20,967 nt of DNA from a virus: positions 1 to 20,967 of the IMG/VR virus record IMGVR_UViG_3300043470_000404; one strand, given 5' to 3'. The translations under genes were made by a program, and so were the position numbers. The notes beneath the pieces were generated by a model. The model was not told the DNA's origin. It made no database searches and saw only the letters and a program-made list of their open reading frames with translations. The number at the start of each line of letters is the position of its first letter. The stretch's first letter is position 1. Of this stretch, positions 20,759 through 20,967 are shown piece after piece.

Positions 20759-20967
20759 TTGCCGTTTAAAGCACTTTATAATCGCAGACAGACTGAAGCT
20801 ACTTGGCTACCCTTGCAATGGTATGTCGATGACGCTCTAAATCTATCTTGGGTAGATGATGTCCAAATCAAACGGACTTCTGCCTTACCTAAAACACATC
20901 TTAGGGGCATGATTATCCGTCACAATACGGGCAACATGCCCCATGCTCTGACATTCACCTACTCAAT
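20759..20967 (+). CDS. Partial phage gene, unknown function, runs off the window
   Basis: TTG 20759 is the first start in a frame open to the end of the window, following AAAGG at 20747-20751 with 7-base spacing. Sixty-nine residues are visible, starting PFKALYNRRQTEATWLPLQW, then DALNLSWVDDVQIKR and ending HALTFTYS. They are globular and aromatic-rich, with no signal peptide or membrane span. I do not recognise the family. The frame reaches back to the previous stop at 20717-20719, so an ATA or other rare start cannot be excluded. The hairpin makes its translation depend on the gene before. Confidence 0.7.
   Translation, partial: MPFKALYNRRQTEATWLPLQWYVDDALNLSWVDDVQIKRTSALPKTHLRGMIIRHNTGNMPHALTFTYS

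Noticed and set aside
1-20967. CRISPR array, prophage integrase or attachment site
   Set aside because: No spaced direct repeats and no recombinase were found. The only short repeats are at 6014/6967 and 7020/7041.

Overview
The window looks like the early and middle region of a lytic podovirus-type phage that infects a bacterium. Every gene I can support is on the + strand. The genes are packed tightly, with many ATGA or TAATG stop/start overlaps, and the sequence is moderately AT-rich. The replication block has the T7-supergroup order: primase-helicase, family A DNA polymerase, single-stranded DNA-binding protein, PD-(D/E)XK exonuclease and T7-type endonuclease I. It is followed by nucleotide genes that end in a monomeric B12-dependent ribonucleotide reductase. 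That combination recalls the SIO1/cobavirus (Zobellviridae-like) podoviruses. This placement is inference from gene content; no search was run.

Region 1 (1-386) is a leader with a possible promoter, a 34-residue hydrophobic peptide gene and a tRNA-like 3' half. Region 2 (387-8788) is a peptide-bond/amide chemistry cluster. It holds two genes of unknown function, a class I glutamine amidotransferase-like hydrolase, a class II glutamine amidotransferase with a frame-disturbed linker, a phiEco32-type COOH-NH2 ligase, a conserved unknown, a second amidoligase, a 32-residue repeat-containing peptide, an ATP-grasp ligase, a zinc-ribbon protein and a truncated nucleotidyltransferase. The last of these sits behind its own perfect sigma70 promoter. 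This cluster is the most likely home of a poorly described system: the peptide gene sits directly in front of the ATP-grasp gene and could be the substrate.

Region 3 (8751-13115) carries replication: primase-helicase, DNA polymerase, a calcineurin-like phosphoesterase and two tiny genes. Region 4 (13116-16794) starts with a second perfect sigma70 promoter driving the single-stranded DNA-binding protein. It continues with a 130-base structured intergenic RNA, a small unknown, a RecB/Cas4-like exonuclease, a stand-alone NAD-ligase Ia-like domain, endonuclease I, a SleB-like cell wall hydrolase whose start is out of frame with its best ribosome binding site, and a DnaQ-like exonuclease with a zinc ribbon.

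Region 5 (16791-20298) holds an HExxH metalloprotein, two small acidic proteins, a MazZ-like dNTP pyrophosphohydrolase, a DatZ-like HD hydrolase and the ribonucleotide reductase. Together these form a dNTP pool module. Region 6 (20299-20967) has a compositionally distinct DNA- or RNA-binding-like gene. It ends in a perfect 18-bp hairpin that buries the ribosome binding site of the next gene, which runs off the window.
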